Below are positions 39,401 through 47,706 of a stretch of DNA of 64,000 nucleotides, piece by piece. How positions within the stretch are numbered: position 1 is the stretch's first letter; every line of letters begins with the position of its first letter. The position numbers and the translations under genes were made by a program. The notes beneath the pieces are model-generated. The model was not told where the DNA came from and did no database searches. It saw only the letters and a program-made list of their open reading frames with translations. Source of the stretch: Thiothrix sp. UBA5583 (GTDB lineage Bacteria; Pseudomonadota; Gammaproteobacteria; Thiotrichales; Thiotrichaceae); the NCBI GenBank assembly GCA_002425225.1, contig DILV01000031.1, forward strand, positions 1-64,000. Reading direction: 5' to 3'.

Positions 39401-39985
39401 GGTACGAATTGAATCCACTTCTTCATCAAACAAATCAATTCGGTAGGGCGTATGGCTGCCCATCGGGAACAAATCCAGCAGCGAGCCACGGGTGGCGTAT
39501 TCGCCGTGTGCCATCACCTGACTGACGTTGCGGTAACCTGCTTCTTCGAGTTGCTTGCGCAATTTGTCGATATTGAGTGGTGAACCCTTGCGCACTATAA
39601 AGGTGTAGCCATGCACGTAACTGGTGGGGGCAACCCGATGCAGCAGCGTGGTGGCAGGTACGACCAGGATGCCGCGCTTGAGGTTTTGCAGCGTCGCCAG
39701 CGTTTTCAGGCGTTCAGAAATGATGTCTTCGTGTGGGGAAAACACGTCGTAGGGCAGCGTTTCCCAGTCGGGGAAAATGTGGCGCGGGATTTCCGGGGCG
39801 AAAAAGTGCAGCGCCGCATCCATTTGATACGCGGTATGCACATCCGGTACAACCAGCAGGGTCAAGCCATCAAAGCCTTGGGCGGACTGGGCAATGAGCC
39901 AGTCGAGGGATGAGCCATACAATTGCCCCCAGCGGATGTGGCCATTGGGGGGGGCGGGGAATTGGGGCTTGAGCAATGCAGACAT
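36443..39985 (-). CDS. mfd: Transcription-repair coupling factor with an in-frame repeat insertion
   Basis: An 1180-residue Mfd, which removes RNA polymerase stalled at lesions and recruits UvrA. The UvrB-like N-terminal region, RNA-polymerase-interacting domain, RecG-like motor (VVCGDVGFGKTEVAMRA, IIDEEHRFGV, GRVGRSHHRAYAY) and the C-terminal TRCF domain are all present. Unusually, 38832-38942 is a terminal-inverted-repeat element that reads through as about 37 residues (PSPQPLSLKGRG through PLPLRERGLGGEG) between ordinary Mfd sequence VQRFKEADAS and NYPIAALPSLL. The frame is kept. The insertion lies N-terminal to the motor, near the end of the UvrB-like module, where a loop might be tolerated. 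The function call is secure; activity with the insertion is untested. Confidence 0.96.
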   Translation of the reverse strand: MSALLKPQFPAPPNGHIRWGQLYGSSLDWLIAQSAQGFDGLTLLVVPDVHTAYQMDAALHFFAPEIPRHIFPDWETLPYDVFSPHEDIISERLKTLATLQNLKRGILVVPATTLLHRVAPTSYVHGYTFIVRKGSPLNIDKLRKQLEEAGYRNVSQVMAHGEYATRGSLLDLFPMGSHTPYRIDLFDEEVDSIRTFNPETQRTDAVVDSIELLPAREFPLDEAGIRTFRQNYRVQVEGDLSRSRIYEGVSQGKPPAGIEYYLPLFFEHTATLFDYLPKKTLLVLAEGVDAAVNTFWETVEYRYEQRRHDIERPLLAPEKLFLTAAMLASWVGDYPRVEVQRFKEADASYPSPQPLSLKGRGAEEENASLAPPLPLRERGLGGEGFFNYPIAALPSLLIHARHEQPLFLLFNFLKELQGRVLFTAESAGRREAFLTLLKDNGIAVKTLETWQDFLGSQAEMAVTVAPLENGFWLPDARIAVIPENLLHGVQIQQQRRRRKATRDADAIIRNLTDLNEGAPVVHEEHGVGRYLGLQTVTAGGVTAEYLVISYANEEKLYVPVAALHLVSRYTGADPDNAPLHRLGTGQWEKARSKAAEKARDVAAELLDIHARRAAQQGHSFPFDDNDYRLFAGAFPFEETPDQALAIENVIKDMRAAQPMDRVVCGDVGFGKTEVAMRAAFVAANAGKQVAMIAPTTLLAQQHLNNFRDRFADWPFNIESLSRFKTGKETSKALEALASGKIDIVIGTHKLLQDDVHFKQLGLVIIDEEHRFGVRDKEQMKKLRANVDMLTMTATPIPRTLNMSLSGLRDLSIIATPPTQRHAIKTFVCEWNKTIIQEACARELSRGGQVYVLHNEVKTIDKVEQELGAMLPGVTVRHAHGQMRAHELESIMSDFYHQRFQILVATTIIESGIDVPTANTILINRADKLGLAQLHQLRGRVGRSHHRAYAYLIAPPKSALTPDAVKRLEAIESLEELGVGFTLATHDLEIRGAGELLGEGQSGQIQEIGFNLYNDLLERAVKALKSGKVPDPKATSSRTTVELGAPALIPDDYLPDVHARLILYKRIASAASQTALDELRVEMIDRFGLLAEPTKTLFSVTRVKLLAQELGIRKLDMHIKGGRMIFDDKPNIDPMKVITLIQKRPWVFKLDGQDKLRFEVELPTVEEREEWVVKVMGEIGG
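38832..38942. repeat. Terminal-inverted-repeat element inside mfd
   Basis: AACCCCTCACCCC at 38832 and GGGGTGAGGGGTAA ending at 38942 form the inverted ends. The interior has the same CCCTCAAGGGGAGAGGGGG and CCCCTCTCCCCTTGAGGG palindrome as the element at 50-170. AAGAA occurs just outside both ends (38829-38833 and 38941-38945), a possible target duplication, although it would overlap the terminal bases. The element is about 111 bp, a multiple of three, and contains no stop in the mfd frame. Confidence 0.82.
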
Positions 39986-40018
39986 CGTATCGGGCTGGTT
40001 TTCTTAAAGCCCGGCATT

Positions 40019-41377
40019 CTACTGGATGCTAGCAGACTTGTCCTGTTGCTGCGGAATATGCGGGGTGGTAGACAAGCGCCGGTCGAGTTCCTGCCGTTCA
40101 CTGGCGGTCAGTTGTTTCAGCACAAATTCAAGATTGGCTGCCGCGTGTTCGTGATGTTGCGCTGTTGCCCGCGATAACCAGTAAGCGGCTTCGGGTAAAT
40201 CTTTAGCAGTGCCTATGCCATGCGCCAGATAAGTACCCATGTTGAACTGGGCTACCGGGTTATTGTTTTCGGCAGCCTTGCGGAACCAGTTGACGGCTTC
40301 AGCGAGATCGGTAGTCACACCCTGACCTTCGGCAAACATACTGGCAAGACCCATTTGTGCTTCCGCGTAGCCCTGATCAGCAGACTGGCGATACCAGTAC
40401 AATGCCATTGCATCATCTTTGGGCAGGTCAACGCCTTGATCGTACATAAAACCAATGGTGTGTTGGGCAGCCGGATTTTTGCCTTCAGCGGCTTTGCGGA
40501 TCCACTCCATCGCCTGTTTGGCATCCTGAGGCATTCCTTCACCCAGCAGGTATTTGATGCCAAGATTATATTGTGCGCCGGGTTCTCCCTGACGGGCGGC
40601 TTCCTTGTACCAGTGAAGCGCCTGGTCAGCACTGCGCTCCACCCCATGCCCTTCTTCGTACATCAGGGCAAGGTTAAAGGCAGCAGCAGGATCGTGCTGT
40701 TCAGCAGCCTTACGGAACCAAAAAGCTGCTTGCGAATGGTTCTGCGGTTGATGGATGCCTTTCAGGTAACGCACGCCGAGGTCAAACTGGGCATCCTTGT
40801 GTCCGTTCTGGGCAGCTTGGGTGAACCAATAGGTGGCTTCAGTCTGGTCAGCCTTACGGTTTTTATCTGCGTCATACAGCAAGGCAAGATTGTATTGTGC
40901 GGCAACGTCCTGCTGGCGGGCGGCCTGTTCAAACCAGTGGATGGCCTTGTCAATGTTTTCGGGTTCGCGCAGGAACAGCACACCAAGGTTGTACTGCGAG
41001 TCAACATGCCCCTGTTTTGCCGCCTGTTCGTAAAGGTCGACCGCTTTGCTGATGTCCTGCTTTACATGCACACCGTTTTCGTAGAAATTGGCAAGCTCGA
41101 ACAGGGCAGGTGTGTAACCTTGCGCGGCAGAGCGTTCAAGCCACTCGATGCCTTCCTGGGGTTTTGCTTGTCCCCCGTTCTTGTTGGTGAGCAAGTCGCT
41201 GGCAATGGCAAACTGTTTGGCGGCTTCCTGATGATTTTGCGAGGTTTCAACAGCCGCCGCGAGTTGCAGGGAAGGTGTGCTAGTATCAGTCAAGCCTGCA
41301 TGAGCTAATGCTGGCTGGATGGCTAGTAGTGTGACAAGCGCCAGCGAGAGCTGGAAAGTTGAATCGCCCCTGTTCAT
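40019..41377 (-). CDS. Secreted Sel1-repeat protein
   Basis: A protein of 452 residues with an N-terminal signal peptide (LSLALVTLLAIQPALAHA) followed by at least nine tandem 36-residue Sel1 repeats of the form A..LA..Y..G.GV..D...A..W...AA..G (for example AQYNLGIKYLLGEGMPQDAK). The repeats make a solenoid used for protein-protein contacts, probably in the periplasm. The C-terminus is short and polar. The start at 41377 is chosen because it begins the signal peptide; the ORF continues to 41407 with unlikely residues. It lies 33 bp upstream of mfd on the same strand, but a functional link is not implied. Specific partners are unknown. Confidence 0.85.
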   Translation of the reverse strand: MNRGDSTFQLSLALVTLLAIQPALAHAGLTDTSTPSLQLAAAVETSQNHQEAAKQFAIASDLLTNKNGGQAKPQEGIEWLERSAAQGYTPALFELANFYENGVHVKQDISKAVDLYEQAAKQGHVDSQYNLGVLFLREPENIDKAIHWFEQAARQQDVAAQYNLALLYDADKNRKADQTEATYWFTQAAQNGHKDAQFDLGVRYLKGIHQPQNHSQAAFWFRKAAEQHDPAAAFNLALMYEEGHGVERSADQALHWYKEAARQGEPGAQYNLGIKYLLGEGMPQDAKQAMEWIRKAAEGKNPAAQHTIGFMYDQGVDLPKDDAMALYWYRQSADQGYAEAQMGLASMFAEGQGVTTDLAEAVNWFRKAAENNNPVAQFNMGTYLAHGIGTAKDLPEAAYWLSRATAQHHEHAAANLEFVLKQLTASERQELDRRLSTTPHIPQQQDKSASIQ

Positions 41378-41557
41378 GGTATAAGCCCCAAAAAAATTCA
41401 TGTTCAATTATTCTTCTTTTGCCCCGTGCAACTGAATTATAAATTAACAGGGTGAAAGATAGAATCTTGTTTTTAAGAATAAGACTTTTCTATTTGTCCG
41501 TTTGTCGGATAAATTTATAGCAATAGTTAATGGTTTGTGTTAGCAGGAGTGTTTAAT

Positions 41558-42256
41558 TTGTCAGCAGATTCAGTGGAGATCAAGGGCGAAATGACCATGC
41601 TCAGCGTCCTGCAACTGGCATCCCCGGATATGGTGCAGGTCAGGCAAGGCTTGCGGAGCAAGCGTGACAGCCTGCCGACCCTGTTTGCAGGTAGCCCATT
41701 GGTGGTTGACTGTCAGGCGCTGGGTGAAGAGTGTCAAAAACTGGACATGCAGCAACTGCGAACTGTGATTACTGACCTAGGGTTTATACCAGTAGGTATT
41801 CGTCATCTGCCTGATGTCTGTATTGAACAAGCCACACAGGCTGGCTGGGCTATCCTGCGCGGTGGGCGTGTGCCTCCTGCGGCGCGTATTGAAAAGCCAG
41901 CTACCAGAGGTGCAAATGCTTCCGGCAAGAGTATCGAGGTTATTGATCGTCCAGTACGTTCCGGTCAGCAGATTTATTTTCCTGATGGCGATATTGTCGT
42001 GCTACAACATACTAGCGCCGGGTCGGAAATTCTGGCGGGTGGTTCCGTGCATGTGTACGGTTCCCTGCGCGGGCGAGTTCTGGCGGGTATTCAAGGGGAT
42101 ACCAGCGCCCGCATTTTCTGCCAGAAACTGGAAGCCGAGTTGGTGGCAATTGCCGGGAATTACCGTTTGCTGGACGATATCAGCACGGATTTGAAGGGCA
42201 GACCCGCGATGGTATGGCTGGAAGGGGAAAAGTTGAAAATCGCGCCGATGTTCTGA
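41558..42256 (+). CDS. minC: Septum site-determining protein MinC (TTG start)
   Basis: FtsZ-polymer inhibitor of the Min system, 232 residues, close to the 231 of E. coli. The N-terminal MinC_N domain (LPTLFAGSPLVVDCQAL) is followed by a linker and the C-terminal beta-helix domain (RSGQQIYFPDGDIVVL, GSVHVYGSLRGRVLAGI, CQKLEAELVAIAGNY) that binds MinD. I place the start at the TTG at 41558 because AGGAG lies 8 nt upstream and the length then matches the family; a GTG at 41537 is upstream of that site. It leads the minCDE operon. The 180 bp between it and the divergent Sel1 gene is A+T-rich and should hold both promoters. Confidence 0.93.
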   Translation: MSADSVEIKGEMTMLSVLQLASPDMVQVRQGLRSKRDSLPTLFAGSPLVVDCQALGEECQKLDMQQLRTVITDLGFIPVGIRHLPDVCIEQATQAGWAILRGGRVPPAARIEKPATRGANASGKSIEVIDRPVRSGQQIYFPDGDIVVLQHTSAGSEILAGGSVHVYGSLRGRVLAGIQGDTSARIFCQKLEAELVAIAGNYRLLDDISTDLKGRPAMVWLEGEKLKIAPMF

Positions 42257-42349
42257 TTTTCTACTAAAAAAGCGTTGTTTCTGGTAGTATCCTGTACTGG
42301 ATTCTGTATCAATCCACGCCCTCTGATGTAAATAATAAAGGAGCCTCTT

Positions 42350-43156
42350 TTGAGCAGGATAGTTGTAGTGACTTCGGGTAAAGGTGGCGTTGGCAAAACG
42401 ACTACCAGTGCCGCATTCGCCACCGGGCTGGCTCTGCGTGGTTACAAGACCGCCGTTATCGACTTTGATGTGGGTTTGCGCAATCTTGACCTTATCATGG
42501 GATGCGAGCGGCGCGTCGTCTATGATTTCGTGAATGTTATCAACGGTGAGGCAAGCCTGAAACAGGCGTTGATCCGTGACAAGCGTACCGAAAATCTGCA
42601 TGTTCTGCCTGCTTCCCAAACCCGTGACAAGGATGCCCTGACCAAGGAAGGCGTAGGTAAAGTCATCAATGACCTGCGTGAAGACCATTTTGATTTCGTG
42701 GTGTGTGATTCTCCGGCTGGTATTGAGCGGGGAGCACACATGGCCATGTATTTTGCCGATGATGCGATTGTTGTCACCAACCCGGAAGTGTCCTCAGTAC
42801 GTGATTCCGACCGTATTCTCGGTTTGTTGCAAAGCAAGACCCAGAAGGCGGAGCAGGGTGATTCCGTGCGGGAGCACCTGCTGATTACCCGCTACTCCCC
42901 CAGCAGGGTAGAGGCTGGTGAAATGCTGGGTATGGAAGACATCCTGGAAATTCTGGCTGTACCCTTGATTGGCGTGATTCCCGAGTCGCAAAGTGTTTTG
43001 CAGGCATCCAATAGTGGTTCACCAGTCATTCTGGACAAGGCCAGTGATGCCGGACAAGCGTATGATGATTTTGTGCGCCGATTCCTAGGTGAAACCGTCC
43101 CACACCGTTTTCTGGACGTGGAAAAGAAAGGCTTTTTCAAACGTTTGTTCGGGTGA
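42350..43156 (+). CDS. minD: Septum site-determining ATPase MinD (TTG start)
   Basis: A 268-residue membrane-associated ATPase that carries MinC and oscillates with MinE to keep FtsZ rings at midcell. It has the deviant Walker A KGGVGKTT (from residue 11), switch I DFDVGLRNLDLIMG, switch II CDSPAGIERGA, and a C-terminal amphipathic helix (KKGFFKRLFG) for membrane binding. The start is TTG at 42350 with AAAGGAG 6 nt upstream; no ATG fits. It follows minC by 93 nt and precedes minE by 3 nt. Confidence 0.97.
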   Translation: MSRIVVVTSGKGGVGKTTTSAAFATGLALRGYKTAVIDFDVGLRNLDLIMGCERRVVYDFVNVINGEASLKQALIRDKRTENLHVLPASQTRDKDALTKEGVGKVINDLREDHFDFVVCDSPAGIERGAHMAMYFADDAIVVTNPEVSSVRDSDRILGLLQSKTQKAEQGDSVREHLLITRYSPSRVEAGEMLGMEDILEILAVPLIGVIPESQSVLQASNSGSPVILDKASDAGQAYDDFVRRFLGETVPHRFLDVEKKGFFKRLFG

Positions 43157-43159
43157 GTT

Positions 43160-43417
43160 ATGGCATGGTTTGATTATTTCAGGCAAGGAAAGCAGGGTAG
43201 CGCCAAACTGGCCAAAGAACGGTTGCAAATCGTCATTGCGCATGAGCGGATTGACCGCAACGGCCCCGAGTATCTGCCGCAGTTGCGCCGCGACATCATG
43301 AGTGTGATCCGCAAATACGTACCGATTACCGAGGAGCAGGTGAATGTCCAGTTTGAGAAAGGCACAGATTATGATGTGCTGGAATTGAATATTGCCTTGC
43401 CGGAGCGCGAGCACTGA
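43160..43417 (+). CDS. minE: Cell division topological specificity factor MinE
   Basis: An 85-residue regulator that stimulates MinD ATPase and confines MinCD to the cell poles. The N-terminal MinD-binding and membrane-binding segment (YFRQGKQGSAKLAKERLQIV) and the C-terminal dimerisation domain (LPQLRRDIMSVIRKYV, then EKGTDYDVLELNIALP) are typical. Start 3 nt after minD. A short inverted repeat CCTCCC/GGGAGG follows its stop (43425-43448) but lacks a clear T-run. Confidence 0.96.
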   Translation: MAWFDYFRQGKQGSAKLAKERLQIVIAHERIDRNGPEYLPQLRRDIMSVIRKYVPITEEQVNVQFEKGTDYDVLELNIALPEREH

Positions 43418-43474
43418 ATATTTTCCTCCCTATTGTGGGGTCGGGAGGGATTCCTCATTTTGTTCTTTATCTGA

Positions 43475-44794
43475 ATGCACAGTATGGATAACAACGCCTT
43501 CCAGCTTGGTGCTTTTGTTGATCAACACATTGTTTTCATTACAGCAATAAGCATGTTCCTGTTTGGGTTGCTGGTAGCGCATTTCATCTATAGCAACCCT
43601 TTGCGGCAAGCTCGTCGTGAGCTTGAGCGTCTGCAAATGCAATTGCAAAGCGAAGAGCAAATCCACGAAGAGCGTCTGCGAATGCTGGATGACGCGCAAG
43701 ACCGTCTGCACAACACGTTTGCGGCTCTTTCCCAGCGGGCTTTGCGTGAAAACAATACCCAGTTTCTACAACTGGCACAGGAAAGCATGGGGCGTTTTCA
43801 GGTGGAATCACGCGCCGATCTAGAGCAACGGCAGCGCTCTATCCAGCATCTGGTTGAGCCGATCCGTGATGCCTTGGCGAAAACCGAGCAGCAAATCCGT
43901 GAGATTGAAAAGGAACGGCAAGCCAGTTTCGGTGTTCTCAGTCAGCAGATTCGGGGCATGATGCATGACCAGGCTGCCCTGCGGGGTGAAACCGGGCGCC
44001 TGGCTTCTGCCTTGCGTACCCCTGGTATCCGTGGGCAGTGGGGAGAGCTTAGCCTGCGGCGTATTGCCGAGCTGGCTGGTATGGTCGAGCATTGTGATTT
44101 CGTTGAGCAGGCGCAACGCAGTAATGCCGAACGCACCATTCGCCCTGACATGGTGATACGGATGCCGGACAAGCGTGAAATGATTGTGGATGCCAAAGCA
44201 CCGATGGATGCCTATTTGGATGCAGCGGGTGCAGATGATGAAGAAATCCGCAAACGTCACCTGCAACGCCATGCCCGCCATGTGCGCGAACATGTGAAAG
44301 TGCTGGCAGGCAAGCGTTATTGGGAGCAATTCGAGCAATCCCCCGATTTTGTGGTATTGTTCATCCCCGGCGAGCAGTTTCTGGGCGCAGCCCTGGAACA
44401 GGATAAAAGCCTGCTGCATGATGCCCTGAATGATAAAGTCATTCTGGCAACACCGACCACCCTAGTTGCTTTGTTAAGGGCCGTGGCATTCGGGTGGAAA
44501 CAGACCGTTCTGGCTGAAAACGCAGGCAAGGTACGCGATCTGGGTGAAGAGTTGCACAAACGCTTGACCGTGTTCCTTGAGCATCTGGAGCGTTTGGGGC
44601 GTAATCTGGGTTCCAGCGTGGAAACGTACAATAAGGCGCTCGGTTCATTGGAACGCAGTGTCTTGCCCGGTGTACGCAAACTGTCTGAACTGGGAATTTC
44701 CTCGGGGCGGAACATGAGCGAACCTGTACCTGTCGAAGCCATACCACGTCAGCCATATTCGAGGGATTCTGATACTGATGCTGAAACCAATTAA
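43475..44794 (+). CDS. rmuC: RmuC family DNA recombination protein
   Basis: A 439-residue (or 436 from the ATG at 43484) RmuC protein. An N-terminal membrane helix (about residues 19-40, ITAISMFLFGLLVAHFIY) precedes a coiled coil (about 45-150) and the RmuC PD-(D/E)XK-like domain: LRTPGIRGQWGELSLRRI, RPDMVIRMPDKREMIVDAK and DFVVLFIPGEQFLGAALE. In E. coli RmuC limits recombination at inverted repeats and is a presumed nuclease; the acidic residues and lysine of MVIRMPDKREMIVDAK fit the fold. The end overlaps the next gene by 17 nt, tying a membrane-anchored nuclease to an ExbB-like channel protein. Confidence 0.92.
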   Translation: MHSMDNNAFQLGAFVDQHIVFITAISMFLFGLLVAHFIYSNPLRQARRELERLQMQLQSEEQIHEERLRMLDDAQDRLHNTFAALSQRALRENNTQFLQLAQESMGRFQVESRADLEQRQRSIQHLVEPIRDALAKTEQQIREIEKERQASFGVLSQQIRGMMHDQAALRGETGRLASALRTPGIRGQWGELSLRRIAELAGMVEHCDFVEQAQRSNAERTIRPDMVIRMPDKREMIVDAKAPMDAYLDAAGADDEEIRKRHLQRHARHVREHVKVLAGKRYWEQFEQSPDFVVLFIPGEQFLGAALEQDKSLLHDALNDKVILATPTTLVALLRAVAFGWKQTVLAENAGKVRDLGEELHKRLTVFLEHLERLGRNLGSSVETYNKALGSLERSVLPGVRKLSELGISSGRNMSEPVPVEAIPRQPYSRDSDTDAETN

Positions 44795-45707
44795 GACACG
44801 TTACTACCTGACCCTGTTACAGATGCTGATCCTGCTGTTCCTGCTGGGAGCTGGGGTCTTGCTGAACAAGGATGTGGTGACGCAATTCTTTTACACCACG
44901 CAAGCAGGCCAGTTGGGTCTGGTGCTGAATGGTGTCATCCTGTTGATTTTTTTGATTGGGCTGGTGCGCATGATCCTGTTGTTTCTGGTGTATAGCCGTG
45001 AACAGGATATGCTGGAGAATTTCATCAAGCGTGCGGAAGATAATGCTGCCAACCCGGCGTATGGATTGCCAGAGTCGGCTTTAGTGGTCAACCGTTATTA
45101 CGCGGTGCAAACCATTGCCCGCCAACATGCGCCGATCAATCAGGCTGCACTGGCGGCGACGCTACTTGCTGGTCAAGCATCCCAGTTTACCCTGGTGCGT
45201 TTTGTCAACAGTATCCTGATTCTGGCGGGGGTACTGGCAACTGTCATTTCCCTGGCTATTGCCTTAATGGGGGCGGCTGGCCTGATGAATTCCCCTGACA
45301 GCATGAAAAACATGTGGGACATCATCGGTGGTATGTCCAATTCCCTGAGTACCACGGTGACAGCCATTATCTGTTACGTATTTTTCGCCTATTTTTACCT
45401 GCGTTTGCAGGATGCACGTACCCAGTTGCTGGCGAACATCGAAGATGTCACCTCACTGTATATCCTGCCGCGCTTCAAACATGCCGAAAATAACCTGATG
45501 CATGATGTGGCAGTGCTGGCTGCGGAACTGCGCAAGGCATCCGAAACCATCGGGCTGGTGCAAAACCGTTTCCTGCAAGCCGGTGAGCGGCTGCAACTGG
45601 CAGTGGATGATCTGCAAGCTGCTGTGGCAGGTAGTGGTGACAATATCCGTGTTATCCGTGATTCCATCCGGGAAGGTTTTCGGCTGGATAGCAAGGATAA
45701 ACCATGA
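44778..45707 (+). CDS. MotA/TolQ/ExbB-like membrane protein coupled to rmuC
   Basis: A 309-residue protein with four predicted transmembrane helices: about 12-30 and 47-70 near the N-terminus, then about 143-168 and 196-214. This spacing, with a cytoplasmic stretch between pairs and a helical C-terminal tail of about 95 residues, is that of MotA/ExbB/ZorA-type stator proteins, although the sequence is diverged. It overlaps rmuC by 17 nt and the next gene by 4 nt. The predicted role is to form a proton-conducting complex with the following protein. No conserved catalytic residue can be named, so the assignment rests on topology and context. Confidence 0.6.
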   Translation: MLKPIKTRYYLTLLQMLILLFLLGAGVLLNKDVVTQFFYTTQAGQLGLVLNGVILLIFLIGLVRMILLFLVYSREQDMLENFIKRAEDNAANPAYGLPESALVVNRYYAVQTIARQHAPINQAALAATLLAGQASQFTLVRFVNSILILAGVLATVISLAIALMGAAGLMNSPDSMKNMWDIIGGMSNSLSTTVTAIICYVFFAYFYLRLQDARTQLLANIEDVTSLYILPRFKHAENNLMHDVAVLAAELRKASETIGLVQNRFLQAGERLQLAVDDLQAAVAGSGDNIRVIRDSIREGFRLDSKDKP

Positions 45708-46606
45708 ACAGCGGTTTTCCATCACTCAGTGGTGGCTCACAGGAAGACATGGAAGAGGGCTTCTGGTCGTCTTTCAGCAATGTGATGATGGTGATCCTCA
45801 AGATTTTCCTGCTGGTGATTGTGGTGATGGCCTTGAACAACCGTAATCTGCTGGATGAACTCAAGCATAGCGTCAAAGCGCAGGAAGTTGCCAAGCAGGA
45901 AGCCCAGCAAGCTGCACAGGATGCACAAAAAGCTGCTGAGCAGGCACAACAGGCATCCGCGCAGGCACAACAGGCCACCCAGTTGGCTGAATTCCAGCTC
46001 AAGGAAAATGCCACGCTGGAAGAACAACTGGAATACCTGCAACAACGGGCTTCCACTCTGGAAATGGAGTTGTTGCGCAGCCGTGCTGAAACCGAGGAAG
46101 CTCGTACCCTGACTAGCACCAACGAGGCTGAAATTACCCGTTTGCAGGCACTTTCCCGCGAGCAGTCCGAAGAACTTGAGATGCGCAAACGTTCGCTGGA
46201 CACCATGCAAACCGAGTTGACCGACAAAAGCACCCAGGTTGTCAATTTGTTGACCAAGGTCGACCAGCATGAAAAACAGTTGCTGAGCTTGCGGGGCGAA
46301 TACACCGAACTGGATAAAAAATATCAGAAACTGCTCAAGCCTGCCCGTTCCTCCAAGGGGAAACAGGTGGTAGAAGTGGTCTATCGCAAATCGGGTTATG
46401 CCATCCGTGAGCCAGGTTCCACGACTGTACCGAATGTCGGCTTGCCAGCCCTGGAAAGCAGGCTGGCTGCCTTGAAAGCCAAATACGGTACAGACCTGTA
46501 TGTGAAAGTGGTTATCCCTAGTGACAGTGGTTTGTCATACAACGAGGCATGGCGTTTTACCAATGAAATGCTGAGCAAGTACGACTATTATCATCAGCCC
46601 AACTGA
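45704..46606 (+). CDS. Coiled-coil ExbD/MotB-like protein
   Basis: A 300-residue protein. A single transmembrane helix (about 26-44, VMMVILKIFLLVIVVMAL) is followed by a long coiled coil (about 50-215, very rich in Ala, Gln and Glu). A compact C-terminal domain (about 225-300) reads LPALESRLAALKAKYG, DLYVKVVIPSD and YNEAWRFTNEML, a pattern like the ExbD periplasmic domain. Unlike ExbD or MotB, no aspartate lies inside the membrane helix. The layout recalls a stator anchor held far from the membrane by a rod. It overlaps the ExbB-like gene by 4 nt. Identification is structural reasoning, not family recognition. Confidence 0.55.
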   Translation: MNSGFPSLSGGSQEDMEEGFWSSFSNVMMVILKIFLLVIVVMALNNRNLLDELKHSVKAQEVAKQEAQQAAQDAQKAAEQAQQASAQAQQATQLAEFQLKENATLEEQLEYLQQRASTLEMELLRSRAETEEARTLTSTNEAEITRLQALSREQSEELEMRKRSLDTMQTELTDKSTQVVNLLTKVDQHEKQLLSLRGEYTELDKKYQKLLKPARSSKGKQVVEVVYRKSGYAIREPGSTTVPNVGLPALESRLAALKAKYGTDLYVKVVIPSDSGLSYNEAWRFTNEMLSKYDYYHQPN

Positions 46607-46636
46607 GTTTTGAATACGGATGGCAAGGTGCGGCAG

Positions 46637-46666
46637 TTGTTGAACCGGAACGTGCCTGCCTATATA
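46637..46666 (+). promoter_or_regulatory. Putative sigma-70 promoter of phoH
   Basis: TTGTTG (46637-46642), an 18-nt spacer, and TATATA (46661-46666) lie in the 98-bp gap before phoH. Transcription would start near 46673, about 30 nt upstream of the TTG start. Confidence 0.5.
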
Positions 46667-46704
46667 CTTTCAAGCAATTAATAACTTACAGACATTCAGC
46701 TTTT

Positions 46705-47706
46705 TTGAGTACAGTAACAACTGCTGCGACGGAAAATGACAGGCACACCGTCCAGTTCGAGCTTGAACCTGCCGACACTCCCCGCCTCATGAACTTGTGT
46801 GGTCAGTTTGACCAACATTTGCGTCAACTGGAAAAACGCCTTGGGGTAGACATTAGTAACCGGGGCAACCTGTTCCAGATCACTGGCGACCCATCTTCCA
46901 ACCAGCTCACCATTAACCTGTTGCAAGGGCTTTACCGCGAAACAGCGGATAACGTGCTTGACCCGGAAAGCATTCACCTGTTCTTGCAGGAAGCCAATCT
47001 GGACAAGGTACAAGCCAACACCAGTGATGATGTGCGTATCCGTACCAAACGCGGTTTCATCAAGCCAAAGGGTTTGGTGCAGAGCCAGTATATCCAGAAT
47101 ATCCGTATCCACGATGTCACTTTCGGTATCGGCCCTGCCGGGACAGGCAAGACCTGGCTGGCAGTCGCTTGTGCGGTAGAGGCACTGGAACGTGACGAAG
47201 TGCGCCGTTTGATTCTGGTACGCCCTGCGGTGGAGGCGGGTGAACGGCTTGGGTTCTTGCCCGGCGACCTGAGCCAGAAAATCGACCCGTATTTGCGCCC
47301 CATGTACGATGCCCTGTATGAAATGCTCGGCATTGAAAAGGTCAACAAACTGATTGAACGCAACGTCATTGAGGTTGCACCGCTGGCTTACATGCGTGGG
47401 CGTACCCTGAATGATGCTTTCATCCTGCTGGATGAGGCGCAAAACACCACCACCGAACAGATGAAAATGTTCCTGACCCGTTTGGGGTTCGGTTCCTCTG
47501 CCGTCATTACCGGCGATGTCACTCAGATTGACTTGCCACGTCATCAGAAATCCGGTCTGAAACAGGCGGCGGAAATTCTGGATGGCGTCAAAGGCATCAG
47601 CTTCAACTATTTCAGTGGGCGTGATGTGGTACGGCACAAACTGGTACAAAAAATTGTAGAGGCGTATGACAGTCATGACCTTGCTGCTCGACATCCAGAA
47701 TCCTGA
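46705..47706 (+). CDS. ybeZ: PhoH-like ATPase (YbeZ), TTG start
   Basis: A 333-residue PhoH-family P-loop ATPase with an N-terminal KH-like region and a helicase-like core: Walker [29 protein letters not shown], Walker [10 protein letters not shown], and [10 protein letters not shown]. YbeZ works with YbeY in ribosomal RNA maturation and quality control. The first codon is TTG at 46705, since no ATG or GTG gives a natural N-terminus; no good Shine-Dalgarno is seen. It overlaps ybeY by 41 nt in another frame, or 32 nt if ybeY starts at 47675. First gene of the ybeZ-ybeY-ybeX-lnt unit. Confidence 0.95.
   Translation: MSTVTTAATENDRHTVQFELEPADTPRLMNLCGQFDQHLRQLEKRLGVDISNRGNLFQITGDPSSNQLTINLLQGLYRETADNVLDPESIHLFLQEANLDKVQANTSDDVRIRTKRGFIKPKGLVQSQYIQNIRIHDVTFGIGPAGTGKTWLAVACAVEALERDEVRRLILVRPAVEAGERLGFLPGDLSQKIDPYLRPMYDALYEMLGIEKVNKLIERNVIEVAPLAYMRGRTLNDAFILLDEAQNTTTEQMKMFLTRLGFGSSAVITGDVTQIDLPRHQKSGLKQAAEILDGVKGISFNYFSGRDVVRHKLVQKIVEAYDSHDLAARHPES

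Noticed and set aside
43425-43448. Terminator after minE
   Set aside because: The CCTCCC/GGGAGG stem has a 12-nt loop and no clear T-run; too weak to call.
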